Source: Candidatus Wallbacteria bacterium (lineage in GTDB: Bacteria > Muiribacteriota > JAQTZZ01). Taken from it: a DNA stretch of 29,982 nt. The stretch is from assembly GCA_028711905.1 (NCBI GenBank), contig JAQTRI010000002.1, positions 1 through 29,982 on the forward strand, in the 5' to 3' direction. Below, piece by piece: positions 15,411 through 23,775 of this stretch. A program made the translations under genes and the position numbers. Every line of letters begins with the position of its first letter. Position 1 is the first letter of the stretch. The notes under the pieces are model-generated. The model worked only from the letters and a program-made list of their open reading frames with translations, searched no databases and was not told the origin of the DNA.

Positions 15411-16499
15411 TTAATCCCAGACCACTCCATCCACCCCGTCAATTCCCAGCCCCGGCTTGTCCAGAACAGACAGGCGCGATCCGTCAATCGTGATGCCGCC
15501 CCGCACAGGGTCTTCTGAGCAGAGAATCGGGCTGTCCAGGTCACAGGCGGTGATTACGCTCCTGCCGCAGGCCAGATGCGCTGCAGCTGTTACGCTCAGT
15601 TTGGACTCCATCATGCATCCCATGAAGCACGGGACAGAGTGAATTTCCGCGATAGCGCAGATTTTGAGGGCATTGGCCAGCCCGCCGGTTTTCATCAGTT
15701 TGATGTTGATCATGTCTGCGGCCCGAAGAGCGATGAGCTCAGATGCATCAGCCGGCGAAAACACACTTTCATCAGCCAGCACCGGAGTGGCGACACTGTC
15801 GCGCACATGTTTCAGGCCTGCGAAATCATGGGCCGGCACCGGCTGCTCCACCAGCTCAATATCCGGGTCAGCCGCTTCCAGGATCTTCATGATCCGCACA
15901 GCCTCTTTGGCGGACCATCCCTGATTGGCGTCCAGGCGCAGTATGGCGCTCTTCCCTGCTGCTGCGCGAACCGCAGCCATGCGTTCGATGTCCAGGGCCG
16001 GATTAAGGCCGACCTTGATCTTCAGGATTCTGAACCCCCGCGCAACAGCATCTTTAGCGTCAGCTGCCATCTCCTCAGGGCTGTTGACGCTGATCGTCAG
16101 GTCGGTTTCCACTGTGTTGCGGAATCCGCCGAACAGCCGGTAAAGAGGAATATTGTGCATTTTCCCGAAAAGGTCGTAAACAGCCATATCAACAGCTGCC
16201 TTGGCACTGGTGTTCTTCACGCACGAAGAACTGAGGGCTTTCTGAATTACTTCAAGATTTTCCACAGCCAGGCCCTTGAGTCTGGGAAAGATATACTCGC
16301 TAATCGCGCCGCGGATGCTGCCCAGGGAATCCCCGGTGATTGCGCCTGTGGGCGGGGCTTCTCCCCAGCCGTTCAGGCCGGTGTCCGTTTCCACTGAAAC
16401 GATGAGAGTGCTGAGGCGTTCCACTGTGCGCAGCGCGGTTTTAAACGGCTTATGCAGAGGTACGGTTAAAAGCCCTGTTCTGATCCCGGTAATGAGCAT
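15411..16499 (-). CDS. L-Ala-D/L-Glu (dipeptide) epimerase, enolase superfamily
   Basis: This 362-residue enolase-superfamily enzyme epimerises L-Ala-D-Glu from murein to L-Ala-L-Glu so that ordinary peptidases can use it. Catalytic and metal residues align almost position for position with Bacillus AEE (YkfB). The KIK pair is K160/K162, the Mg2+ ligands are D190 (LRLDANQGW), E218 (VEQP) and D243 (LADES), and the opposite-face base is K267 (NIKLMK). The dipeptide-specific DxD is D320-L-D322, which contacts the substrate's amino terminus and separates this group from muconate enzymes and OSBS. ATG 16499 has GGGAGG at 8 nt. It lies 28 nt downstream of an NlpC/P60 gene, the same pairing as ykfB-ykfC. 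Confidence 0.92.
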   Translation of the reverse strand: MLITGIRTGLLTVPLHKPFKTALRTVERLSTLIVSVETDTGLNGWGEAPPTGAITGDSLGSIRGAISEYIFPRLKGLAVENLEVIQKALSSSCVKNTSAKAAVDMAVYDLFGKMHNIPLYRLFGGFRNTVETDLTISVNSPEEMAADAKDAVARGFRILKIKVGLNPALDIERMAAVRAAAGKSAILRLDANQGWSAKEAVRIMKILEAADPDIELVEQPVPAHDFAGLKHVRDSVATPVLADESVFSPADASELIALRAADMINIKLMKTGGLANALKICAIAEIHSVPCFMGCMMESKLSVTAAAHLACGRSVITACDLDSPILCSEDPVRGGITIDGSRLSVLDKPGLGIDGVDGVVWD

Positions 16500-16527
16500 A
16501 TCACTGCCTCCCAGAAACAAATTTCGA

Positions 16528-17910
16528 TTATTCGAGAATGAACTCTCTGGCAGTGTAAAGCCCCTCCATGTAAGTCCTGCCGTCAGTCAGAAAAGTCCTG
16601 AGCAGAGGAGTGACAAACACACCGCGGAATTTGTGGTTCTGAAGCGTTTCATCCGGTCCGGGGACATTCAGACTGGAAAAATCGTGGATAATGTAATAGT
16701 CATCCTGGTATTTTCCAAGATAGAGCATGGCGTGACCGCTCATATAAACAGGAGTGCATGGTTTGAGCGTGTCGAACAGGCGCTTCCGGGCATCGAGCGT
16801 CATTTCTTGAGGCATGTTGTGCATGATACCTGCAGCAAGTTTTCCCTGTTCGCCTGAATTGCGCGGAATCAGAAGCCCAAAGCAGCGGAAAATATCCGTC
16901 AGGAACGAGGTGCAGTCCCTGGTGTTGAACATGCCGCCCCAGCCATAACGCTGTCCCAGGAATTTGAAGGCCTGGTGCGTGATGCTGGAACTGGTCAGCG
17001 GGAGAAAACCAACCCGGATGTCGTCAGATCTGGAAATGAGGCCCATGCGCCATTCCAGTCTGCCCGTGCTGTCCCGGTCCGGCAGCCAGACCACGAAATT
17101 ACCGGCAGGGTTTCTGCCGCTGATTTCCTGAGGCACTTCAGAAGGATGGACTAAGGGGATGGAAACACCCATATCCAGCTGCATTTCAGAAATGCCGGGT
17201 ATAAGAGGATTGAAATCAGTGAAAACCTTTTTTCCGGTTACGACTAAGAAATTTTCTGATCCTGTGCGGGAAAAGAGAGTTTTTTTATCTGTCAGAGCCA
17301 CATCTTCAGCCGGAACCCAGGCCGCATAAAAATAGCACTGGACAAACAGCCATTTTCCGTCCGCACTTTGATGAAGAACTGCTAATGGTTCGAGCGGATA
17401 GAGCGCGGTTTCCATAAAACGGTCGAACTCGAAATCAGCTGGTTCGGAAAAAATGCGGTCTGCAGTCGGAAAAGTGCGCATCTCTGTCCGGCGTACGGTA
17501 ATGCCCCAACTGGTCTGAACTGTTTCCTGAATGCGGTTTAAAGACAGGTTGTTCTGCAGGGATGAAAAGTATTTCTGGGACACAAGGCTGCCGTTTTTGA
17601 AACGAGGGGCTTTGGGAATAACACTGACCCCTGAAATCATTTCCCTGACCAGACTCCCTGAAACGACCAGAGGGAGGTGAACAAGATCCTTCATCGGTTT
17701 GCAGCTGCGGAAATTTTTCCTGTTGTAACGCCCGATCTCTCCAGGGGACATGATTTCCACATCAGGCTGATCCATGCGGCTGATCCAGAACTGTGGATTC
17801 AGCATATTGTAACTGAGCCCGGGAACAAGCAGGGGGAACCGGTCAAAAGATTCGCCGGAAAAGGCTGTAGCGCCGAGCGCGAGAAGAGTTGTCATGAAGA
17901 GCATACGCAT
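16528..17910 (-). CDS. SH3-domain NlpC/P60 murein-peptide endopeptidase (YkfC-like)
   Basis: This 460-residue secreted or periplasmic protein has a short N-terminal signal sequence (about residues 1-18), SH3b-type segments in the middle (about 140-310, e.g. WLFVQCYFYAAWVPAEDV) and a C-terminal NlpC/P60 domain. The catalytic residues are C333 in NTRDCTSF, H393 in SGHAMLYLG and H409 in IIHDFSS. YkfC-type enzymes cut gamma-D-Glu-diaminopimelate bonds in free murein peptides with an L-Ala N-terminus, releasing L-Ala-D-Glu, which is the substrate of the epimerase encoded next. GGAGGG just before ATG 17910 supports the start. It begins 17 nt after the DUF819 permease, so the three genes form one operon. 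Confidence 0.9.
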   Translation of the reverse strand: MRMLFMTTLLALGATAFSGESFDRFPLLVPGLSYNMLNPQFWISRMDQPDVEIMSPGEIGRYNRKNFRSCKPMKDLVHLPLVVSGSLVREMISGVSVIPKAPRFKNGSLVSQKYFSSLQNNLSLNRIQETVQTSWGITVRRTEMRTFPTADRIFSEPADFEFDRFMETALYPLEPLAVLHQSADGKWLFVQCYFYAAWVPAEDVALTDKKTLFSRTGSENFLVVTGKKVFTDFNPLIPGISEMQLDMGVSIPLVHPSEVPQEISGRNPAGNFVVWLPDRDSTGRLEWRMGLISRSDDIRVGFLPLTSSSITHQAFKFLGQRYGWGGMFNTRDCTSFLTDIFRCFGLLIPRNSGEQGKLAAGIMHNMPQEMTLDARKRLFDTLKPCTPVYMSGHAMLYLGKYQDDYYIIHDFSSLNVPGPDETLQNHKFRGVFVTPLLRTFLTDGRTYMEGLYTAREFILE

Positions 17911-17927
17911 TGATCCCTCCTGTCGGA

Positions 17928-19085
17928 TCAGATAATGGAAAGAATTTTACCGACCAGAAGCCCTCCACCTGTGCCAACGACATATCCCATCAATCCCATC
18001 AGCACGCCGATCGGAATCAGCACTTCGCTGTAAGCCGCAGCAAGAATCGGTGCTGATGCCACGCCGCCGATGTTGGCCAGGCTGGCTACTCCGCAGGTAA
18101 ACAGGTCGAGCCGGAACAGTCTGGCGATCAGCGCCAGAATGGCGGCGTGGATGGCCAGGATCATGAAACCTGAAAAGATGTATAGCGGGGCCTGTGTCAG
18201 TTCGGCGAAATTAGCCCTTGAACCGATCAGGCCGACAATTGCGTAAAGAAGAAGACTGGCCATTTGTGAAGTGCCTGGGATCTGGCCGAGCGGCGTCATG
18301 GCGCAGGCGGTCCCGGCAACTGTGACAATGATTACCGCCCATGTGGAAGTGGAGATAAAGCTGGAGGTGGGCAGAAATGCCGCCAGGTTTTGAGAGGAGG
18401 CGGCAACAAAAAAACTGACTCCAACAAGCAGAATCAGATGCTGGAATTCCATCTTTTCGTCTGATGCGTTCCGGCCGCTTGCAAGCCTGCCGCCGATTTC
18501 ATCGATCATTGCTGTGTCCGCGCCAGTCCATTTGTTGAAGGTTCCTGCAAACGGGACAAACGATAAGAGAAGCATAACCCAGATGGCGTAGTCTATCGAA
18601 TCAATGAGCAGAGTGTATCCCATCTGCGAGTCAGTAACCCCTAATGCCCCTTGTACAGCCACCATGTTTCCTGTGCCGCCGATCCAGCTGCCGCAAAGAG
18701 CGGCGAAGGCTTTCCAGGTATCTGGCGGATAAAAACTCTTGAGCAGGGCATATGTGACAATGAAACCCAAACAGATGCTGAGGGTAGCTGAAAAAAAGCC
18801 GAGAATCATCCGCGGGCCGAGCTTGGCGATCTGACGCAGGTCGCAACGCAGGAGCATTAAAAAAATCATTACAGGCAGCAGGTTGTTTTTCAGAAGGGAA
18901 TAGTACAGAGTGACTTCCTGCGATTTTTGCCACAAACCCATGCTGGAGCAGAGCATGACAATGAAGTAAAGCATGACAATGCCCGGCACATTCTTAAAAA
19001 AGGATTGGTAGCGTTTGTCAAGCTGCACAATAACCGCAGCCAGAAAAAGGATGACCGCCAGATAGGTAAATCCGTTTGTGATCAT
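17928..19085 (-). CDS. DUF819 family membrane protein (putative murein-peptide permease)
   Basis: This 385-residue polytopic membrane protein has about ten hydrophobic segments and the DUF819 (YjcL-like) signature SWIGGTGNMVAVQGALG near residue 130. The C-terminal GVASLANIGGVASAP repeats this helical-hairpin style, as expected for an inverted-repeat transporter fold. No substrate has been established for the family as far as I know. Being first in an operon with an NlpC/P60 peptidase and a dipeptide epimerase suggests transport of cell-wall peptides or dipeptides; this is inference. ATG 19085 has GGAGGA at about 5 nt. No clear promoter or purF terminator was found in the 71-nt gap upstream. 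Confidence 0.85.
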   Translation of the reverse strand: MITNGFTYLAVILFLAAVIVQLDKRYQSFFKNVPGIVMLYFIVMLCSSMGLWQKSQEVTLYYSLLKNNLLPVMIFLMLLRCDLRQIAKLGPRMILGFFSATLSICLGFIVTYALLKSFYPPDTWKAFAALCGSWIGGTGNMVAVQGALGVTDSQMGYTLLIDSIDYAIWVMLLLSFVPFAGTFNKWTGADTAMIDEIGGRLASGRNASDEKMEFQHLILLVGVSFFVAASSQNLAAFLPTSSFISTSTWAVIIVTVAGTACAMTPLGQIPGTSQMASLLLYAIVGLIGSRANFAELTQAPLYIFSGFMILAIHAAILALIARLFRLDLFTCGVASLANIGGVASAPILAAAYSEVLIPIGVLMGLMGYVVGTGGGLLVGKILSII

Positions 19086-19156
19086 GTATTCCTCCGAGCA
19101 GGGTATGAACTAAAGGGTATCAGAAAACCCGGGAGGTAAAAAGAAGAATAATCCGG

Positions 19157-20533
19157 TCAGACAGAATCAAAGTAATTACCGGTAAAACAGGCATAACAGA
19201 AGTCATCCGGGCATTCCTGACATGATCGAAGTTTGTCGATTTCCAGGTAGGCCACACTGTCCGCGCCGATGAACTTTTTGATGCCGTCTATGTCATAGTT
19301 GGCTGCCAGAAGTTTATTCCGGTCCGGTGTGTCAATGCCGTAGATGCAGGGAAAACATACCGGGGGGGACGCAAAGCGCAGGTGGACGGACTTGGCCCCG
19401 AAATCCTTCAGCAGCTTAACGATCAGCCTGCAGGTTGTGCCTCGTACAAGGGAGTCATCGATTACTATCAGGTCGCGTTTGTTGACAACAGGAAAAACAG
19501 GATTGAGCTTGACTTTGACCGCCATTTCACGCTGATCCTGCAAGGGGTGGATAAAGCTGCGTCCTATGTAATGATTTCGTGTAAAACCTCGTTCATATGG
19601 AATCCCCGAGGCATCGCTGTATCCTAAAGCTGCCGGGATGCCCGAATCAGGGACGGCAATGACGAAATCGGCTCGCAGGCCTTTGTCGGATTGTGCCAGG
19701 GCCTGGCCCATGCGCTTTCTGGCCATGTGCACATTGGTGCCGAAATGGAAGCTGTCAGGCCGGGAAAAGTAAATCAGTTCAAAAACACACTGACGGGAAG
19801 GACCTGGTAAATCGAGATTTGAGCAGGAAATATTTCCGTTTTCTATGACCACTATCTCTCCGGGAGCGATCTCGCGCACAAAAGAGGCTCTGATGATATC
19901 CAGGGCGCATGTTTCCGAAGCTACAACCCAGTCGTCATCCTTTTTCCCGAGCACGAGTGGGCGTACTCCATGGGGATCGCGAACTGCGATCAGACGGTTT
20001 TTGACCAGGATCAGGAGTGAAAATGCCCCGCGCAGACGGGAAAGGGCTTCTTTTAAGTCTCTGATAAGGTCACCGGTCTGTGTTCTGGCTATCAGATTGA
20101 GAATCACCTCCGTGTCAGCCTTGGTCTGGAAGGTCATGCCTTCTTTTTTCAGCTGCAGACGCAACTCACCGGCATTGGTGATATTGCCGTTGTGGGCAAG
20201 GGATATGAAGTCCGTGTAGGGCTTGGATACTTCTGCCGACAAGGGCTGAGCGTCTGAGATGCAGGATGTGCCGGCCGTAGAATATCGGACATGTCCGATT
20301 CCGCGATATCCCTTCATAGAGCCGAGGTTTTCCCCTCCGAGCGCCTGGGAGACAAGCCCCATTTTTTTTACAAGCTGCAGTTCGCCGTTGTTTTCAAGAG
20401 CTATGCCGCAGCTTTCCTGACCTCTGTGCTGCAAGGCGAACAAACCGTAATAGATCATACTGGCTGTCATAGCCGGATCGCAGCTGGAATAACCGAAAAC
20501 GCCACAGTGATCTTTCATTTCACGGTAAAACAT
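19157..20533 (-). CDS. purF: Amidophosphoribosyltransferase (Fe-S type)
   Basis: PurF makes phosphoribosylamine from PRPP and glutamine, the committed step of purine synthesis. The 458-residue protein has an N-terminal Ntn-hydrolase glutaminase whose nucleophile is Cys10 (HCGVFG) after a short propeptide. The phosphoribosyltransferase domain has the PRPP loop VIDDSLVRGTT. Cysteines at the positions of the Bacillus-type 4Fe-4S ligands (CVFE, CFPC region, and C438-C449 cluster CQECPDDFCYACF) suggest the oxygen-sensitive, propeptide-processed class. ATG 20533 has CCGGAG at 5 nt and overlaps purL by 19 nt; ATG 20518, which forms an ATGA with the purL stop, is an alternative and would give a 4-residue propeptide. 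It is the last gene of the pur operon. Confidence 0.95.
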   Translation of the reverse strand: MFYREMKDHCGVFGYSSCDPAMTASMIYYGLFALQHRGQESCGIALENNGELQLVKKMGLVSQALGGENLGSMKGYRGIGHVRYSTAGTSCISDAQPLSAEVSKPYTDFISLAHNGNITNAGELRLQLKKEGMTFQTKADTEVILNLIARTQTGDLIRDLKEALSRLRGAFSLLILVKNRLIAVRDPHGVRPLVLGKKDDDWVVASETCALDIIRASFVREIAPGEIVVIENGNISCSNLDLPGPSRQCVFELIYFSRPDSFHFGTNVHMARKRMGQALAQSDKGLRADFVIAVPDSGIPAALGYSDASGIPYERGFTRNHYIGRSFIHPLQDQREMAVKVKLNPVFPVVNKRDLIVIDDSLVRGTTCRLIVKLLKDFGAKSVHLRFASPPVCFPCIYGIDTPDRNKLLAANYDIDGIKKFIGADSVAYLEIDKLRSCQECPDDFCYACFTGNYFDSV

Positions 20534-22695
20534 CTCAACTCCGGAGAGGCTTTGAAATAATGACCGAGCAAATTTTCGAGGTCAAGGTCAATGCCGTTAA
20601 TCTTGAAAACCGGATTTTTGACTATGGATCCGATGCGGCGCACAGGCAGGCCTTGATCCTTTGCAGATGAGATAAAGCGTGCTGTCGCTTCATTTTTCAC
20701 CAGCAGCAGAACCCGGCCTGGAAGTTCGCTGAAAACCACGCCTGTGGATGAAAAAGCCTGTTGATCATTGATCTCGATGCCGAGACCATTGCACAGGGCG
20801 ATCCATTCCAGCAGGGAGTAAATAATGCCTCCATCGGAAATGTCGTGGGCGGCATGAATGAAGCCGTTTTTGTGGCAGTCCAGGACTAAGGCCTGCAGCC
20901 TTTTGACTGCTTCCAGATCGATGCTGAAATCTCCGCCGGGGGTTTGGTGGAAATGGCGCAGATAAACAGATCCGGCCAGGTTTTCGCAAAGCTCGCCGGC
21001 CAGAAAAATGCTTGCAGGAACGATTTCCGCCTGGCGGATCGAACCCTGCACCAGGCCGGCCAGACCAATGACAGGAGTGGGGTGGATCGAGCTGTCGCCG
21101 AAATCATTATAAAAACTGACATTGCCGCCGGTAACCGGAATGTCGAAGAAGAGGCACGACTCCCTCATGCCGCGGATCACCTCGGAAAATTCCCACATCA
21201 CTTCAGGTTTTTCAGGAGAACCGAAATTCAGGCAATTGGTAAGTCCCAGGGGATATGCATTGACACAAGCCTGATTGATGACAGCTTCGGCAATGACAGC
21301 CCTGATTCCTTCGAACGGATTGATATAGCAGAGACGGGCCTGACTTTCAAGGTTGAGAGCGACTGCTGAGGATGAACCCTTGATGCGCAGCACTGCTGCG
21401 TCTGCACCGGGTCCGATTACAGTATCTGTCCCGACCTGGAAGTCATACTTGTGAAAGACCTGTCCGGCGTATCTCAGGCAGGGGGACAGAGCTATCATTT
21501 CGCTGAATTGGACTAAAGGATCGGATTTCAGAGATTCTGGAGGCAGTGAGAATATACGCGCCGGACGCGGGGTGACTGGACGCTGGTAAACCGGTGGTTC
21601 CAGCGCTGTAAGAGGAAAACGGGCGGCAACCTGCCCGTGGTGCATCACTATCAGTTCTTCGTCAGCGATCACTTCTCCGATTACGGCAAAATTCAAATCC
21701 CATTTTTCAAAGATGACCCTGACAGCGTCTTCAGTTCCCTTGCGTGCGACCAGAAGCATGCGCTCCTGTGATTCGGAGAGCATGATTTCATAGGCTGACA
21801 TGTTTTCTTCCCGCTGAGGGACCAGATCCAGGTTCATCCTGATCCCTGTGCCACTGCGTGAGGCCATTTCTGTCGAGGAAGAGGTCAACCCGGCTGCACC
21901 CATGTCCTGAATGCCGATGACATAATCGGTTTCGAACAGTTCAAGGCATGCTTCCAGCAGCAGCTTTTCGCTGAATGGATCGCCGACCTGCACCGCCGGT
22001 CTGTCATTGTCGCTGTTTTCATCCAGGCGGTCTGATGCGAAAGTGGCGCCGTGAATGCCATCCCTGCCGGTTTTCGATCCGACATAAATCACCGGGTTAC
22101 CGGCACCTGAAGCCAGACCCCGGCGGATGCGGTCTTTTTTCACCAGCCCGGCGGTAAAGGCATTGACCAGCGGATTGCGGGAATAAATGTCATCGAACTT
22201 GGTTTCTCCGCCGACAGTCGGGACCCCCATGCAGTTGCCGTACCATGAAATGCCGGCTACAACGCGTTCGAAAAGATAGGCATTCTTCTGATTGTGGTCA
22301 GGACTGCCGAAATGAAGGGAATCCAGAATGGCGACCGGTCTTGCTCCCATGGTGAAAACATCGCGCAGGATGCCGCCGACACCTGTGGCAGCGCCCTGAT
22401 ACGGTTCTACATATGAAGGGTGATTGTGACTCTCGATTTTGAAAGCCAGAGCGTTCTGTCCGTCCCCCAGGTCGACGATTCCGGCGTTTTCGCCCGGCCC
22501 CTGCAATACGGCAGGACCGGTTACCGGAAGGGTTTTCAGCAGGGCTTTGGAACTTTTATATGAACAGTGCTCAGACCACATGACAGAGAAAACACCCAGC
22601 TCGACATCGTTGGGTTCTCTGCCGAGTCGCCTGACGATTTCGTTGTATTCATCCATCTTGAGGTTCATCAGTTCGACTTCCTGACAGGTTCTCAA
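20515..22695 (-). CDS. purL: Phosphoribosylformylglycinamidine synthase, subunit PurL (small type)
   Basis: PurL is the ATP-dependent synthetase subunit that converts FGAR to FGAM using ammonia delivered by PurQ, in complex with PurS. At 726 residues it is the small, Bacillus-like form. Recognisable blocks are MWSEHCSYKSSK (39-50), GPGENAG, the catalytic and nucleotide region ESHNHPSYVEPYQGAATGVGG (core HNHPS at 90-94), DMGAAGLTSSS and HDISDGG. The start is TTG at 22695. GGAGG sits 6 nt upstream, and the TTG shares bases with the purQ stop as TTGA, so translation is coupled. Later in-frame ATGs (residues 10 and 14) lack ribosome-binding sites. Confidence 0.95.
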   Translation of the reverse strand: MRTCQEVELMNLKMDEYNEIVRRLGREPNDVELGVFSVMWSEHCSYKSSKALLKTLPVTGPAVLQGPGENAGIVDLGDGQNALAFKIESHNHPSYVEPYQGAATGVGGILRDVFTMGARPVAILDSLHFGSPDHNQKNAYLFERVVAGISWYGNCMGVPTVGGETKFDDIYSRNPLVNAFTAGLVKKDRIRRGLASGAGNPVIYVGSKTGRDGIHGATFASDRLDENSDNDRPAVQVGDPFSEKLLLEACLELFETDYVIGIQDMGAAGLTSSSTEMASRSGTGIRMNLDLVPQREENMSAYEIMLSESQERMLLVARKGTEDAVRVIFEKWDLNFAVIGEVIADEELIVMHHGQVAARFPLTALEPPVYQRPVTPRPARIFSLPPESLKSDPLVQFSEMIALSPCLRYAGQVFHKYDFQVGTDTVIGPGADAAVLRIKGSSSAVALNLESQARLCYINPFEGIRAVIAEAVINQACVNAYPLGLTNCLNFGSPEKPEVMWEFSEVIRGMRESCLFFDIPVTGGNVSFYNDFGDSSIHPTPVIGLAGLVQGSIRQAEIVPASIFLAGELCENLAGSVYLRHFHQTPGGDFSIDLEAVKRLQALVLDCHKNGFIHAAHDISDGGIIYSLLEWIALCNGLGIEINDQQAFSSTGVVFSELPGRVLLLVKNEATARFISSAKDQGLPVRRIGSIVKNPVFKINGIDLDLENLLGHYFKASPELRCFTVK

Positions 22696-23405
22696 TTCAT
22701 ACCTCCGGCCGCTGATTGTTCAAGAGATGACAGAAGAGATGCGAAAATCTCGCGTCCGGCTGTGCTTCCCAGGAGATTTTCCACTGCCCGTTCCGGATGT
22801 GGCATCATACCCAGAACATTTTTTTGCTTGTTGAAAATTCCCGCGATATCAGCAGTGGATCCGTTCGGGTTACAGCCTTCTGCATACACTCCGTCCGGTC
22901 CGCAATAGCGGAACGCGATCTGGCTGTTACGCTCCATGTCCGCCAGTTCTTCTCCTGATACCTGATAATTACCCTCATAATGGGCGATCGGCATTTTCAG
23001 GGGACCTCCGATGGCACTGGTGAACGGGGTGGAAGTGTTGTCGCAACGCAGAAAAACATCGTGGCAGCGGAAATTGAGGGTGCGGTTGATAAGCAGGGCT
23101 CCCGGCAGCAGACCGCTTTCGGTCAGGATCTGGAAGCCATTGCAGATACCAAGAACTAAGCCGCCATTGTCGGCGAATTTTCTGACGGCAGACATGACTG
23201 GTGAGTGTGAGGCGATGGAACCGCATCTCAGGTAATCACCAAAGGAAAACCCTCCAGGAACGATGACAAGCCTGATTTCCGGATCCAGTCTGCTTTCCTT
23301 GTGCCACAGGAAGCAGGGGTCAAACCCTGTCTGTTCCAAGCCATAAAAGGCGTCTCTCTCACAATTGGAACCGGGAAAAAGCAATATCGCCGCTCTGGGC
23401 TTCAT
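22692..23405 (-). CDS. purQ: Phosphoribosylformylglycinamidine synthase, glutaminase subunit PurQ
   Basis: PurQ is a class I glutamine amidotransferase that supplies ammonia to PurL. The 237-residue protein starts MKPRAAILLFPGSNCERD. It has the nucleophile elbow LGICNGFQ (C88) and the His-Glu of the triad in PHPERA (H203, E205). ATG 23405 overlaps the purS TGA (ATGA, 23402-23405). The frame continues 21 codons upstream into purS, but those residues are not family-like. Its stop overlaps the TTG start of purL. The tight purS-purQ-purL overlaps fit a stoichiometric complex. Confidence 0.95.
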   Translation of the reverse strand: MKPRAAILLFPGSNCERDAFYGLEQTGFDPCFLWHKESRLDPEIRLVIVPGGFSFGDYLRCGSIASHSPVMSAVRKFADNGGLVLGICNGFQILTESGLLPGALLINRTLNFRCHDVFLRCDNTSTPFTSAIGGPLKMPIAHYEGNYQVSGEELADMERNSQIAFRYCGPDGVYAEGCNPNGSTADIAGIFNKQKNVLGMMPHPERAVENLLGSTAGREIFASLLSSLEQSAAGGMN

Positions 23406-23653
23406 GAGGCCGGCCTCACTGAAACGCGGAAATCCTCGATTACAGTGTTGGACAAAAGGTCGCGACACATTTTTTCGGCGTCTCTTCTGGCCTCGTCCTC
23501 GCTGGCCGATGACAGGCTGAGCTGAAAGTACTTGCCGGTTCTGACCCGGTCGAGGCTGGAAAAACCGAGCTTTTTCAAAGTGTTTTCAATCACTACACCC
23601 TGCGGGTCCTGGATGGATGGCCGCAAGTAAACAAAAACCTCCGCCAGATACAT
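23402..23653 (-). CDS. purS: Phosphoribosylformylglycinamidine synthase subunit PurS
   Basis: PurS is the small dimeric bridging subunit of the PurSQL complex. The 83-residue protein has the family pattern: AEVFVYLRPSIQDPQG, then a helix with IENTLKKLGF, VRTGKYFQLSL, and a C-terminal strand IEDFRVSV. AAAGGAGG immediately before ATG 23653 is one of the strongest ribosome-binding sites in the window. It overlaps purQ by 4 nt and is separated from the upstream purB by 122 nt containing a short degenerate repeat. Confidence 0.94.
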   Translation of the reverse strand: MYLAEVFVYLRPSIQDPQGVVIENTLKKLGFSSLDRVRTGKYFQLSLSSASEDEARRDAEKMCRDLLSNTVIEDFRVSVRPAS

Positions 23654-23712
23654 GTAGCCTCCTTTAGACTTTAGAGGAGATCAGCAACTGGTTGGGGGCA
23701 ACCGGCGGATAT

Positions 23713-23740
23713 TACCTGCTACCCGATGCCTGTTACTGTT
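23713..23740. repeat. Degenerate 7-bp tandem repeat in the purB-purS gap
   Basis: Four successive heptamers (TACCTGC, TACCCGA, TGCCTGT, TACTGTT) approximate TACCTGT. The fourth is poor. A small GGTTG-CCCC-CAACC hairpin on the transcribed strand (23690-23703) lies between this repeat and purS. It lacks a U-tract, so it is not a standard terminator. No promoter was recognised in this 122-base gap. Confidence 0.35.
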
Positions 23741-23775
23741 TTCCGTCAGGTATGAATTAACCACAGGCCGGGAAC

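Noticed and set aside
15576..16397. 273-codon open frame antisense to the dipeptide epimerase
   Set aside because: The opposite strand carries every catalytic residue of the epimerase; this frame is a by-product of its codon usage and is Cys/His-rich without motifs.
23690..23703. Hairpin upstream of purS as an intrinsic terminator or purine riboswitch
   Set aside because: There is a 5-bp stem without a U-tract, and no conserved purine or PRPP aptamer core could be recognised.
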